Positions 10,705 through 23,087 are shown, counted from the first letter of the stretch. The stretch: DNA of 64,000 nt from Diphasiastrum complanatum (GCA_029204225.1 CM055112.1:43442038-43506037); one strand, 5' to 3'. Notes: generated by a model from the sequence alone, not told the origin. Translations and numbers: made by a program.

Positions 10705-11085
10705 TTTGGAAAGACTCTGAAGCAAGCATCACGATCTTGGTACAAGAAGCTCGACAATCTTTTGAAGTTTCTAGACTTCATTTCTACACAACCAAACTGT
10801 AATGTCTATATAAACAAAGTGGGAAGAAGTTTTGTGAGTCTAACTATTTTTGTAGATGACTCCCTTATGATAGGGAAATCTTTGATGTTGATCATAGAAA
10901 CGAAGAGTCAAATATTTGCAAGTTATGAATCATAGATTTGGGAGAAGCAACAAAATGCCTTGGGCTAGAGATCAAAAGAGATAAAAGTAGAAGAGTAATG
11001 CATCTGAGTCAATCAGAATATGCCGAGAAGGTGTTGAAGCACCACCGAATGATGGACTATAAAGAAAAGGCCACACCAATGTGAA
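10705..11085 (+). pseudogene. Copia reverse transcriptase fragment
   Basis: Reads KTLKQASRSWYKKLDNL, then VSLTIFVDDSLMIG (the YVDD catalytic box, here FVDD) and, past an in-frame stop, DLGEATKCLGLEI and MHLSQSEYAEKVLK. It belongs to the same family as the RT fragments at 15380-15620. Confidence 0.85.
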
Positions 11086-11156
11086 GAATTGAAAAATATT
11101 ATCTATGTTAGATATAGGGGTCTTATGTTTTTTATATCAAGCATCTAGGTGTAGGA

Positions 11157-11825
11157 TGTTGATAGGACCAAATTTGGCATAGATGGCAAATTATCCATTT
11201 CCACTTGTAATGCCACTATTTAGCCAAAATAGAGTAAGAGGCTAAACTCGTGCCAATTAGAGTGTAGACAAGTGTAATACTTTTGTTTGATGAAATTTAA
11301 GAGGTCCAATAGGATTTAGAGGTGGAACCTTGAAGGGTCCAATAGAATTTGAGGTTTGCTTGAAAATGGTCCAATAGAATTTAGAGGTGAATGGATCAAT
11401 GGTCCAATAGGATTAAGAGGTGAAAAAATGTGGTCCAATCATAGTTATGCATAGTGGTAGCTCGTGGATCTACTAGTATCATTGTACTCCTCATATGGAT
11501 CTAATTGATTTTGAGATTGTGTGGATTTTGTGAGTAATTGGTTTTCTAGCTTTCTCTCTCTACCCGAGAGCTCATGATGATTTTATCTCTCTACCCGAGG
11601 AGAGCAGCTTGTTTTTACTTAGATTATTTTTTGAACACTTCCTACACGTGTGAGTGACAGTTGGAATTGATTGAATGCATGTAGTAGTGTGTTTTTACCA
11701 TAGAATCAAAGATAGATCTTGAATCTCAATCTAGTCTTGATCTTGGTGCATCTACACACCTTAGGAGATCACAAGTACATGTGGTGGACATTCCACTTGT
11801 GTGAAATCATCATGGTATCAGATCC
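11157..11825 (+). mobile_element. Copia 5' LTR and primer-binding site
   Basis: A probable LTR starts at TGTTGATAGG (11157) and ends at AAATCA (11809). It is followed by TGGTATCAGATCC at 11813-11825, a primer-binding site for initiator tRNA-Met with one change. It belongs to the gag pseudogene at 12560. The left LTR end is a guess from the TG dinucleotide. Confidence 0.6.
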
Positions 11826-12559
11826 TACCTAAGGTTACTATGGATTTTGATCCATTTGAGTGAAAACTATTTATCAATCTTGAGCTAGAGTTTGTCAAGA
11901 TCCATTTTCCTAGCTATCTTGTCTAATTTTGGATCAAAAGAGATCAATAGGGGCATTGATTGGGTCTGACCTGGTGCTGTACGGAATCAGGTGCTCAGAC
12001 ATGTGTGAGGAACATCCAATTTCAGATTGAGAGTTCTCTCTCATGCTTGATCCATTTATCTTGCTTGATAGCTTGTTTTGAAGCTAGTTTTTGTTGCAAT
12101 CAATTTCATTCCATTTGGTTGAGCCAATCAGAAGTTATAAGCTTTTGAAGAGGGTTAGGTAGGGCACCTAGACCTGGGTGGACACATTTGGTTTGGTCAA
12201 GAGATCGCTTGTTAGATCTCTGTTCACAGTTATATGGTTACCAATCTCATCTATAGGTGATCTAGACATTGTTTTGTGATCATAGCCAGTTTGTTTCATG
12301 CAATATCATTGAGTTTGAGTCAAATTTGGTTACGTAGTGTATTTCACACGTGCTAAGAGTAAATGATCCTAACTTTGTCTATAGTCCATCATTTGATGTG
12401 AGATCGATCTTGTTTTAGAGAGATTTGTGTAGCTAGTGAGAATCAATTCACAAGTAGTTGCAAGATCTTTCATAGGAGGAGATAGTACCTCATTATTGGA
12501 TCCTATTGAGAGTGTGTAGCAACATTTATTGTTCATCATTTGAGTTTTCTTCACTTCAA
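11826..12559 (+). other. 5' leader of the Copia element
   Basis: Untranslated leader between primer-binding site and gag start. The short open frames here have no motifs. Confidence 0.55.
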
Positions 12560-13590
12560 ATGGCTTCAATGAGTTCATCTTTGTTTGAACCAAGTGAAAG
12601 ATTGTCCACTTCAAACTATTCAATTTGGAAGATGAGGATGGAGTCCATCTTGATCCTTCAAGATGTGATGGACATTGTTCTTGGCCTTGAAGAAGAACCA
12701 CAAGTTCTTCAAGAGGTTCAAAAATACAAAAAGAGAGCTAGGATGGCTCTCCACTACATTAAGATGAATGTCTCTAATGAGATATTGAGGGAGATAGGTA
12801 CTTGTACAACATCCAAAGAAGCTTGGGATTGTCTCAAGTCTATCTATGAGGCTAAGAACACCTCTAGGCTCCTCACTCTTAGAAATCAAATATTTCAAAG
12901 TAGCCAAAAGAGTGATGAGAGTGCATCTAGTTATGTTATGAGAGTAAAAGATATTCATAGAGAGCTTGCTTGCATTGGTGATTCCATCAATCAAAATGAG
13001 CTAGTCCAAGTCATTCTCAATGGCTTGAGAAGTGAATTTGATAACCTTGTCCAATCCTATGCCATTAAGGAGGAGCTACCAAGTTTGGAGGCTCTCCAAA
13101 TTGTGCTAATTTCTAAAGAATCAAGACAAGAGTATAAGCTCTTGAGGATGGACAAGCTTTCACTCATAATGATGGCAAAGCTCTCTTTGCCAAGGACAAG
13201 CACAAAGGGAGGAGCAAGAACCAATTTCAACAATTCTCAAGCAAGGACAAAGCCAAATCCAAAGACAAAGATGAGGAGGAAGATGATTCCTCTAATGCTT
13301 CATCATCCAAGCTCAAGAAGAAGAAGATTAAGTGCTTTTATTGTGGCAATAAAGGCCATTATGCCACCAATCACTTCAAGAAGAAGAATCAACTCAAGCA
13401 AGCCAACATCACCAATGAGAAGGAAGACACTATTGCAAGTAATGGAGAGGGATCTCTTATGGTCTCTAGCTTCTCATCCACTCCTTTCAAGAAGGACGGC
13501 TTATGGTATATTGATAGTGGAGCCTCTTCACATATGTGTAGCTCTAAGGATTCTTTCTCTTCTATTGCACCTTATGCATTAGGGTCGAAA
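12560..13590 (+). pseudogene. Copia gag-protease, frameshifted
   Basis: Gag starts at 12560 (MASMSSSLFEPSERLSTSNY) and keeps the SNYSIWKMRMES and TSKEAWDCLKSIYEA blocks of the plant Copia gag family. Near 13140 the frame slips; downstream it reads KALFAKDKHKGRSK, a zinc knuckle and DGLWYIDSGASSHM (protease). The zinc knuckle is CFYCGNKGHYATNH, so the last ligand is His instead of Cys. Protease is cut off at about 13585 by the LTR of the next element. Integrase, RT and RNase H are missing. Confidence 0.88.
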
Positions 13591-13594
13591 CAAT

Positions 13595-13832
13595 AGAGTG
13601 TCAGGCCACCAATGAGCGAGACACTGATCATCTCGCTTTAAAAATTCAAGCTAATAATACAATTGCTCTCTCTTGTCTATCTCCTTGTTTTCTGTTGTCT
13701 TGATTGCTAGAATGATTTCTGTTCTGTGATCTATAGTCGCGTGTCGAGGATCTCACAAGCTTCAAGAAAATTCAAAAGAAACAAATCTGTTCGCGATACA
13801 AAAACCGTTCGCAACATGATATCAGAGCAGCC
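13595..13832 (+). mobile_element. Second Copia element: 5' LTR end and primer-binding site
   Basis: From GTGTCAGGC onward this matches the LTR at 16215-16370 (shared TTGCTCTCTCTTGTC and ATTGCTAGAATGATTTCTGT). It ends before a mutated primer-binding site, TGATATCAGAGC, at about 13819. Only the last 240 bp of the LTR are present. Confidence 0.7.
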
Positions 13833-13880
13833 AGATTATCACTACTGATATTTGAACAATGATTTTCTAGGCAACACAAT

Positions 13881-15203
13881 ATGGCTACAATGATCCAGAC
13901 AAGAATAGCCATCAGTCTTGATGGCGCAAACTACAGGATATGGAAAGTCAAAATCAAAACACTTCTAAAGGGCAAAGACATCTGGTCGGTGACCGAACTC
14001 TCAGAGGTGCAGCCTCTAGAGGGAGACCCGAGGAGAGCTGAATGGATCAGAAAGGATGAACGTGCACTGACGATCATCGTTTCGTCCATCAACGAAAATC
14101 TACTCATGTAGGTTGAAGACTGTGAAAGTAGCCATGCAGCATTAAAAAGATTAAAACAAAAGTACAAAGTGAGGACTGCAGTTTCAGTGATGCATCTTCA
14201 CAATCAACTGCAATTCAAACGATGGGATAGCAACCAGTTGGACTAGCACGTTAAGAAGATTAGAACGATCTTTGCTCAACTCACTGCATCAGGATAGGAG
14301 CACCAGGTCCCAACACCACTACAGTTGATATACTTCATGAAGTCTCTACCTACGTCCTATCAGCCATTGAGAATGCTCATACTGAGTCTACCAGATATGA
14401 CATTCGACAAAGCAATCAGTCTTATCGCTGATGAGAGACTGATGAGGGACAAAGGAGAAGAAAGTAGTGATCAAGAGAAAGCTCTTTTCACAAAAGGAAA
14501 GAAGAAGAACAATAACAAACCCAAATTCGACAAGACAAAGTCCTCGAATCAGCAATTTTCTTCTTGTGATCACTGTTACAAACCAGGCCATACAGCCAAC
14601 AAATGCTGGTTCAATCCAGCAATACCTTGCATGCACTACAAAAAAAAGGGGCACATTGCATACGATTGCAAATTTAACCCAAAAAGAAAGAACAAAGATG
14701 AGAAAGCAAATGTTGCAGAGTCATCCAAAGATGCAGATAGAGGTGATGAAGCCTTCACAATACTTGATGAATCTTCAACAAGCTACACTGAACAGGACTA
14801 CGATGTAGTCATTGATTCAGGAGCAATATCACACATCACCTGCAATAAGAAAATCTTGATCGATTTCAGAGAACTCGAAAACAACAGAGCAATGATTCTA
14901 GGTGATGGGAGCAGACACGATGTCAAAGGCATTGGTACTCTATAGTTATGAATATTGTCAGGTCAAGCAGAGCTACTAGGAGCACTCTACGTGTCTTCAC
15001 TGAGAAAAGATATATTATCAGTCTCCAAGATGGCATATCCTGGAATTCGAGTTTTATTCGATGGCAATATATGCCACATGATCGAGAAAACAACAAACAA
15101 ATTACTGACGGTTGGATGTAGAGAAGGAAATACCTACCGAGCCAAGATAATCAGCAATTCTGATAGCATATTAAATGCATCAGAGAATGAATATCAGCTC
15201 TGA
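13881..15203 (+). pseudogene. Second Copia element: gag, zinc knuckles, protease
   Basis: Gag begins at 13881 (MATMIQTRIAISLDGANYRI) and is broken by stops at about 14109, 14244 and 14296. It carries two zinc knuckles, CDHCYKPGHTANKC and a degenerate CMHYKKKGHIAYDC (second Cys lost), then VVIDSGAISHITC (protease, Asp kept) and the pre-integrase region (LRKDILSVSKMAYPG). The frame ends at 15203, where the element jumps to the end of RT; integrase is absent. Confidence 0.88.
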
Positions 15204-15800
15204 AGCCACACCAATGATAGCTGGTGCCAAGTTGACAAAGTAAGATTTCCCAAAAATAGAGGAAGAAAAACAGAAGATGGAAGGTATACCCTACCAAAAT
15301 CTAATCGGTAGTCTGATGTACCTTACAATTTGTACCAGACTTGATTTGGCTTTCTCTGTTTATGCTTTAAGCCAATTATGAAATTATGAGTCAGATTTTT
15401 AAAAATTATGAAATCACAAATCTAGGAGAAGCAACAAAATGCCTCAGGCTGGAGATCATAAGAGATCGAATAAAAGACGAAATGCACTTGAGTCAGTCTG
15501 AATATGCTGAAAAAGTGTTGAAGCAGTATCACATGATGGATTGCAAAAAAGAAGCCACACCAATGATAGCCAGTGCCAAGTTGACGAAGCAAGATTGCCC
15601 AAAAACAGAGGAAGAAAAATAGAAGACGGAAGGTATACCCTACTAAAACCCAATCGGTAGTTTGATGTACCTTACAATTTGTACCAGACCTGAAGGGTAC
15701 TCAAAATATGGGATTAACCTACATAGCAAACAACAAAGAAAAGGGTTTTGACGGGTCCTCAAAATATGGGATTAGCATACATAGTAGACAACGAAGGAAA
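15204..15800 (+). pseudogene. Second Copia element: tandemly duplicated RT end
   Basis: The segment encoding the end of RT (KKEATPMIASAKLTKQ, then the SLMYLTICTR-type block) occurs twice, near 15204-15345 and 15551-15690, either side of an RT stretch NLGEATKCLRLEI..MHLSQSEYAEKVLKQ. Immediately after, a short motif (GGGTACTCAAAATATGGGAT and a near copy) is also duplicated (15697-15790). Confidence 0.75.
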
Positions 15801-16370
15801 AGGATTCAGCTGCTGTAACTTTGCCGTGATGCGAAGCGAAGCGACATGAAGTGAAGGATAAATGGCGAACAATTCGTGAAAGTCAACATACCTCGAAAAT
15901 CCTGAGACATGAAGCGAAGCGAAACTTGAAGGTCAAATAATTCATGGGGAGCTTTGAACTTCACGCTCAGCTGAAACAGTTAGCAATAACAGAGAGTAGC
16001 TAACTAGTTGATTAGCGTTTACTACTCTTGTAATTCTCTTTTTAGCTATCTTGTAAATTCACACAATGGAGATATAAGCGAAAATTTTGGATCAACAGAA
16101 GACACTAAGAAGAGTGTGACAGTAGAGCAGAAAAAGAAAGGAATAGAAAAAATAGCGAAACGAAATAGTTGTGCATGAAAGTCTGCCAACGAGCAAAACA
16201 CATCAAAAGAGCAGAGTGTCAGGCTGCCAACGAGCAAGACACTAATCATCTCACTCTAAAAATTCAAACTGATAATACAGTTGCTCTCTCTTGTCCATCT
16301 CCTTGTTTTTCGTCATCTTGATTGCTAGAATGATTTCTGTTCTATGATCTGAAGTCGCGTGTCTAGGATC
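15801..16370 (+). mobile_element. Second Copia element: 3' LTR, truncated
   Basis: The last 160 bp match the 5' LTR end at 13595-13765. The upstream part contains repeated GAAGCGAAGCGA words. It stops at GGATC (16370), where the block duplicated at 52972 begins. Confidence 0.65.
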
Positions 16371-16381
16371 CTCTGATACCA

Positions 16382-17462
16382 TATTGGAAAGAGGTATGAA
16401 AGGATAGGTTAAATAAAACTCAAATAAAAAGAATTCAAACAGGAATTGAAACTTATCGTGCACAGTGGAATAAACTATCTTTCTCTTTCTCTATGCATGA
16501 CTATGCCTATCAATTTTGAACAAAACAATAGTGATAGAAATCATGTTTGATCTTATAGTAACTAACTTTGAAATCATTAGTACTACAGTGATTACATAGC
16601 CAAACATTAAACATTGAATTATCAGACAAATAATCAATCACGAAGAACTACAAAGATGCATACATTCTAATACAAAGCTGAATGCAATAAAAAGATAGAT
16701 TGATTTAGTATGAAAAAATTAATAGATGTAAATGAGTACAACAAGTTGCAGATCAAATCCGCGTACTCTAAGCTATCTCTGAGCGACTAAATGTAAGTCT
16801 GAATTAAGCGCAACTACTGATAAGTAGAAGCACAATAACAATCTCTAATCAACTCTAAAGAAATGAACTAGAATGCTCAAGAGTGTCCAAGCTCGCAAGC
16901 TTGAGAGAGAACGCTAACTACTTAATACTTGCATACTTCTTACTTGAGGAAGAAGATTGTCACTTCTCATTCTTGAACTAATGAATACATGACCAGCTAT
17001 TTATATTAAGAAATTAGGTCATCAAATGCGTCATCTAGTTGGTTGTGATGTAATGACATCCATCCATCTAGTTAGAACTTCCCAAAAATTATGTGCTGAT
17101 TATTAATGCAAGTCAGTGGCTTCGGTCGTAAACAGTCTGTCCGTAAATTTGAACGTAAATTGTAACTCTGCAGAAATGACGTAAATTTTAACTCTGTAGA
17201 AATGAATGTAAACTGTCATGCGAAAAATGTGAAGGTCTTTGCCAATGTTATTTCCTTAACATTTGGGACATCCGACGTTTTGTGAAAAAGCCGAAGTGAG
17301 AGAAAATGCCAAAAGACGAAAATCTCGAAAATGTCGACACTGTGAGCCATTTCCAAGTAATTATGCAACTGTGTAGAAACACGAAGAAAGCTGCCAGTTT
17401 GGATAAAAATTGGATGAAGATTAAAAAGTCAATTAGTGGATTAGTGGGAGAATAATCCAACA
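16382..17462 (-). mobile_element. Solo Copia LTR with primer-binding site (copy 1)
   Basis: A 1081-bp LTR, minus orientation, beginning TGTTGGATTATTC and ending TCCAATA. It is followed by TGGTATCAG (primer-binding site, 16371-16381), after which the element stops. It matches the LTR at 52983-54063. The TGTTGGA/TCCAATA ends are imperfect inverted termini. Confidence 0.85.
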
Positions 17463-18719
17463 ATTTTCTCACGGAAAATTGAGCTGATATTGAAGCCTAT
17501 TTTCAGAAAACTATAAAAAAATCGGCATGTAAAACCTGGCTATTAGAAAAATCGACATTAAATTAGATGGTGGAAATGGGTCCCAACTCGTCCTAAAAGT
17601 GGTAAAGAAAATTTCGTGCCTTAGAAATGGCCAAAAAAATATTTTACAATTTTTGTTATTTTTGGTTGGTTACAAAAATAACCGGTACAACCGTGCTAAA
17701 ATTTCATCATGTATTGGATCAATTATTTTTAATATATAATCACCGAGTGTGTTTTTCAGGGGAACCGGTTTGTCAAAGAGCACTAGTCATGAATGTTGGA
17801 AGAGTTAAGTTAACACATTTCGAGCACTCAGCAATTAACACAGGCCATGTCAGTAAATAACTTGACCAAAAGGGCCAACCCACACATGCCACCTAGAAAA
17901 ATCAAGTCTCATCCAATGCTGAGGTCTACAAGGATTGTTGGATCACTGGCGTTGCAACAAAAAAGAAACAGAGCAATGGTAGTAATTGCACAAAATTGTT
18001 TAGAGTTGAAAAACAAAAGAAGCCTTAGAACGAAAAAATGTAGTTACTATCAAAATACCAAAGAATGTGTGCTTAAAATCAAAAGAAAATCTTTCTAGTC
18101 TTTGCAAATACAATCAATAGTCAACAATATGAGCCACAATACTAGCAATGTGTATTAAGTGAAACAATGATTGTCAATAGGTTTTTTTTTTACTATTCTA
18201 CCTTTAAATAAACATGTGACTACAACATCTCATTGCTACTTGACCTTATTGATATACAGATATAAACAATAAAGCAATTGATTTTATTGAAAATAATTTG
18301 ATTTCTGAAAGACTAATACAACATAATTTATTGTAATCAAATTTTGATGTTTGTCATAAAAAAAATATATCAATAGAGACTTGGTGTCTAGGTGTGTGTG
18401 TGTGTGCTCGCAGGAGAGGGAATCTGTAGTACGAGTGATGTGGAGGTGGAAGAGACACAAGGGAAATTCACAGAACAGGCCGGAAGAGAGATAGAAATAG
18501 AGGAGATGTTGAATGAAAAAAAGAGATCTGTAAAGAACTCGACATTAAGGAAGAAAAAATAAGAGGTGGTGGAGGGCAAAGGGTGAGGGCAAATAGTAGT
18601 GGATTAAGAGAGCAAGTGTAAAAGCTAGGAAGAGGGGAAATAAGAGCAAGATAAGATATAAGATGAAAACTGAATTTGTTTCAAAATCAAGGAATTTTTT
18701 CAAAATAACCAAAATGGTC
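17463..18719. other. Non-coding flank within the direct duplication
   Basis: No confident gene. Short open frames shared with copy 2 (17627-17860, 17847-18098) show no family motif. Confidence 0.4.
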
Positions 18720-19040
18720 TTGTGTCAAGGAATAAGAATAGAAATGAATAATGGGTAGGCATGAATGAAAGAATGATAGATACGAATGAATGAATGATGG
18801 ATAGGAGTTAATGGACATGAATAATAATAGCAATAGGAGTGAACAAATACGAATAATAGGCTAATGAAGAAATAGAATGAACCATGAGGAATACAATTAG
18901 AAATGAACGTTGATGAATAGGAATGATGATTAATGGGCATATGATCAATAAGAATGAATGAACGAATGGAATTGGAATGGAAATAAAAAGAAACATCATA
19001 TTAGAATAGAATAAATGACTGTTAGAATAGAATGAATGTT
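18720..19040. repeat. GAATGA-type low-complexity repeat
   Basis: Degenerate short repeats built from AATGAATGA and GATAGGAATGA words. The counterpart in the other duplicate is at 55005-55330. Confidence 0.8.
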
Positions 19041-19304
19041 GAAAATTTGTCTGTGCTCGGTAGCTATCCTTTGTAATTCAACTGTCCAATTTTTGTAGAC
19101 TTAAGGCATTTAAGATTGCAGTTCTTTACAATCGACTCGACAAAAGTAATACCCATGAACTCATATGACATGCTCATTCTGGCATAACATTGTGAACATG
19201 TGTTACTACCAAATTGCACTCTATTTTACGTGACTTTTTATCTGATCACTTTGAATTTGAATTGCGATGTTACATTGTGCATTGATTTTATTTTTCTATT
19301 GCAG

Positions 19305-19541
19305 ATCATATTTCATCCGGATCAATTGTCCCCTCAATGGTTATATGTCGTCCAACTCAACACAAGAAATTGACGTATATTTGAAGTTAGAGATATTGCA
19401 TTAGATCTGCCAAACGACTTGTATGAGGAATCGCAAATCGAGCCAAATCTGGATATCAAGCCAGAACTGAAAATCGACCCAAAAATACAAGGCCCATTTG
19501 ATGTCGAAATCATTGAAGAAGAATCACAAACGAAAATATAA
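19305..19541 (+). pseudogene. Unidentified exon, copy 1
   Basis: A T-rich tract and TTGCAG (19299-19304) form a good acceptor. The following frame reads FHPDQLSPQWLYVVQLNTRN, then a TGA stop at 19371-19373, then an acidic tail (DLPNDLYEESQIEPNLDIK, EIIEEESQTKI). In copy 2 (55592-55835) the stop is absent but the acceptor AG is lost. I do not recognise the family. Confidence 0.5.
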
Positions 19542-19690
19542 ACACAGAAAGACAACCACCGCTGAGAATGCCACGTTTCGATGAGGATTGGCTAGAGGAA
19601 CCAAGGAATGATGAAGATGATCATAGATGACCATGGAGTGGGAGCATCCATAGCCAGGGGAGAGATGACGGCAAAACCAAAAGAGAGCGT

Positions 19691-20549
19691 GAACTTGAAT
19701 TTTCATGCACATCTAGCTTGAAAATACCTTCAAATTTAGATCCACTTACAAGGATCTTATCTTTTTTCTTTATGAAACAACCATTGATATTGAAATCCAG
19801 TTCATAACCATCATCTAACAACTTTCCTACACTAATCACACTCTTTGTGAGATTAGGCACATAGAGAACATTGGAAAGTGTAAAATTTATAGAAGATGTA
19901 AGTTTTAAGGAGCAACTTCCAACACCTTCAATTGCATATGCATCACCAACTGTTGTGTATATTGATTTCTTAGGGTCTAGAACAGATTCAATAGAAAAAA
20001 AAGAATCTTTGGAGCAACTCATATGAGTTGTTGCTCCACTATCAATATACCATGATACATCATTAAAAGGTAAAGAAGAAAACTAGACATCAGAAGAGAT
20101 GCCTCTCCACAACTTGCATGTGAGACTTCTATGATACAACTGGTTTGAACTTCTTGTGTCTTCTTCTTGAAGTTAGAAGGATGAGCTGACTCATCTTCTA
20201 CTCCACCATAGGCACGAGAGTACTGGTTCTTACTCCTCTTTCTTGACTTGATCTCAGCTTCTTGAAGGTTCTTCAAAGTCTCCCAAGTCTCCTTTGTTGA
20301 GGTGCATGAACTAATCTCTCTCAACATCTCATCAGAGATGTTCAATTTGATGATATGTAGAGCAATTCTTGCTCTCTTCTTGAATCTCTGAGCCTCATCA
20401 AAAGTTGCAGGTTCAACTTTAGTTCCAGTTACAATATCCATTACACCATAGAGAATCAACAAGGATTCTATCCTATCCTTCCAAACTGAATAGTTAAAGG
20501 TGTATAGTCTTTCACTAGCTTGAAAGAGACAATCTCCTTTAGATGCCAT
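19691..20549 (-). pseudogene. Copia gag-protease-pre-integrase, frameshifted
   Basis: Minus-strand gag starts at 20549 (MASKGDCLFQASERLYTFNY), a sister family of the gag at 12560. After deletions and a frame change it reaches WYIDSGATTHMSCSKDSFF (protease) near 20055, then VLYVPNLTKSVISVGKLLDD and GCFIKKKDKILVSGS. It is cut at 19691, where the direct duplication ends. Confidence 0.88.
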
Positions 20550-21334
20550 GAATGTGAAGACTCTTGTAATTGGACTGCAATATGTTTGAGCTTGTTCCTA
20601 TCTGACTTAGAATTCCTACTCTCTTTCACTATAGGTATTTTCAAAAAATGTACTACCTTCCTATGTGAAACACATGCAACTGTATTTGAAAAAAAGTACA
20701 AGATTACAGTGTTTTAGCATTAGCTTCAACACGAGTTAGAGAGAGAAATCTAGAGAGATACGAGAAAAAACAGTTTAGATCCAACCAAGCATGAGATAGC
20801 TACAAAACTTTGGTTCTTCATTATTTTGTGAATGAGATTGATATGTACATATATAGGAGAGCCAAAATTCATGGTACTCCTTGCATTCAATGCATATCCT
20901 ACACCTATTCAAGTGCAAACAACTACTAACTTGACACCTAACTGCTAGCATGCATAGGTTCCACCTAACTTCTACCTACTTTCTTCAAATGGCAATTTCT
21001 CAACTAGCCATGTACAAATCTACATGCATGTGTCCATTTGAGTGACTGCATGCTTTGCATGTCACTATGAAAACTTAGGACATCATGCATTTATTGTGGC
21101 TCGAGTTTCTACAAGGTCATAATTGACCAATTCCATGTGAATCTCTATATGCATGTCAAACTAGACATTGTCAACGTTATTGCATATCATACTAGACCAA
21201 CTAGACTTTATGCATGTCACTGGAATTTGATCTACCTGACCCAAACTCGTCCTATTCTACAAGGATATGTGCTCAATTCACATACCTTGGATATGTACAA
21301 AATATTTACATGGGTAGGATCCCCCAAGCATTAA
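20550..21334 (-). mobile_element. Leader and LTR of the minus-strand Copia
   Basis: Upstream (on the minus strand) of the gag at 20549. The part 20700-20773 matches the LTR piece at 7958-8030 in reverse complement. No clear primer-binding site was found and LTR limits are uncertain. Confidence 0.5.
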
Positions 21335-22454
21335 CAACAAATAATAGATATGTTTTAACGTTCCTGATGTTGATGTAAAGGATCCTACTTTAGATGGTGA
21401 CGATGAAGGACTCTCATCAAGTCAAAATCCAAGGAGAACATCAAGGAAAAGACAAACACCGTCAAGGCTCACATATGATGAGAAAGGTAAGCAAGTGGAA
21501 GTGACTCATTTTGCATTTCTCACATTTTTTGGTGGATTTTCTTGTGTAGATGATGCTATGCAAGTAGATGGATGTTTTCATGATTTTTCAAAAACTAATG
21601 GATCTAGAAAAGAGGTCTTAATCAATGGCTTTGATGGTCAAGTGGAAGTTCAAGAGGTTGATCTCAAAGGGATTCAACAACACAAAAGGAAAGGTGGCAA
21701 TTTGGAGCTAGTCAAAGGAGAGTCAATTGGCAAAGATGTTATGGATCTGTTTTGTAGGTTAGTGAAGACTCAAGTAAGGTCAAAGGAGCAGCAAGGAAGT
21801 GTTCTTCAAGTCTACTTTACTTGTTCTATCTCATGTTTGAGCAATTTCATGTGGATGTGTGCAAATTGTCAAGATATGATCAAACTAGCTACATTAGTGA
21901 GCATCATTTTGATATTGGAGTTGTACTAGCATTCTTGGCTGGTTTTGCTGATGGAAATGGCTCATTTATGGAGTTTCATAGTGGATACATGGCAAGAAAG
22001 GACAAAGTGGGAGGATACAAGGAGGCAAATGGTGATCACTCACATTTATTGTTTGGTTGCTATAATTTTCTAGAGAGTTCAAATTTGATAGCATGGAGGA
22101 ATCATCTCATTTACATTCTATTTGGTTCTTCATGTTCTATTCACATCTTGACATGTAAAATTGATGTAAGAAATAGTGTGAAGCATCCCAAGTGGACACT
22201 ATTCTCTATATCAATTGTAAAAGCTACTATAAAACCTTGGAAAGGAGGTCTATACTTAGAATGGAAATCATTATAAAGTTGGATCAAAGTTCTATGGTCA
22301 AAACTATGCTAGGAGTGCAAGCATATTAGGGTGGCATATCACTTTGTGAGATGTGTCCTCGAGGGAATGTGTAGCTGATATCTTAACCAAAGCATTGGGA
22401 AGTAGGACCTCACTTGGAGCTCAAAGTCTATGCTAAATCTAGTTGAAGAGGAAG
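21335..22454 (+). pseudogene. Copia internal region with unidentified middle
   Basis: It opens with the post-integrase linker (RRTSRKRQTPSRLTYDEKG) and closes with the RNase H tail (ADILTKALGSRTSLGAQ) and a purine-rich tract (GAAGAGGAAG, 22445-22454). Reverse transcriptase, expected between them, is missing. About 0.8 kb of sequence with frames I cannot assign (KQVEVTHFAFLTFFGGFSCV; YKEANGDHSHLLFGCYNFLE) takes its place. It may be captured host sequence. Confidence 0.6.
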
Positions 22455-23087
22455 TGTGAGAAATTTCAACTAGTTTTGCTATTTTGGTCATATTTGTATA
22501 TTTGGCAATTGAGGACAATTTTCATATTAGACTTAGAGTTTGAATTTTCAAAGTAATATTAGTCTAAAAGTATTTGAATAAACACTTTTTGAAAGTGTGG
22601 AAAAGTGTAGTAGACGAGTTTTAGAAGATTCAATTTGAATGTGGAGACATTTTAATCTAGTCCACATTAATGCTAGGGTTTTTGTTATGGAAGGAAATCA
22701 AACTCATTAGAGAGTCATGAATCTACTATATATAGTTGTACACTTGTGGGAAAGACACATTCTCTCTCTTATCTCACTTCATGCTTATACATGAGTGATC
22801 TTGGGTTCATCTTTCCATTGGTGCACTATATTTATGAGATCTTGCAATCTCGTGTGTAGAATGCTTATTTTATGCTAGTTTTGGATCCACATGTGTGAAA
22901 TACAATATCTTACTATTTTTGTATGGACATCAACCTCATCATATCATATGTTTGATGTTTGATCAGGTTCTTATTGAGTTTTCATCTCTTTCATAGAGTA
23001 GCTGTTGATTTTTCTACATCGATCTATTTCTAACCAAAGATCAGGTTATGGATTTGGATCTTGATTGATCTCCTCCTAGTAACATCT
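22455..23087 (+). mobile_element. Copia 3' LTR
   Basis: It starts TGTGAGAAATTTC directly after the polypurine tract and runs to about 23087, where similarity to the transposase-like gene begins abruptly. The exact 3' end was not resolved. Confidence 0.6.

Larger units (their letters stand above)
16371..19690 (+). repeat. Direct segmental duplication, copy 1 (partner 52972-55985)
   Basis: Collinear with 52972-55985 at an offset of 36601 over the first 1.4 kb, at very high identity. Copy 1 lacks about 105 bp present at 54413-54520. It holds about 450 bp (18115-18570) that copy 2 has lost. It comprises a complete minus-orientation Copia LTR with its primer-binding site and about 2.2 kb of flank. 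Confidence 0.95.

Noticed and set aside
16371-16383. tRNA fragment (TGGTATCAGAG)
   Set aside because: It is a retroelement primer-binding site adjoining an LTR; no tRNA cloverleaf surrounds it. The same holds for 1241, 11813, 31403, 38181, 52972 and 62228.
18388-19000. Ser/Ile/His-rich minus-strand open frames
   Set aside because: Produced by GAATGA-type low-complexity repeats.
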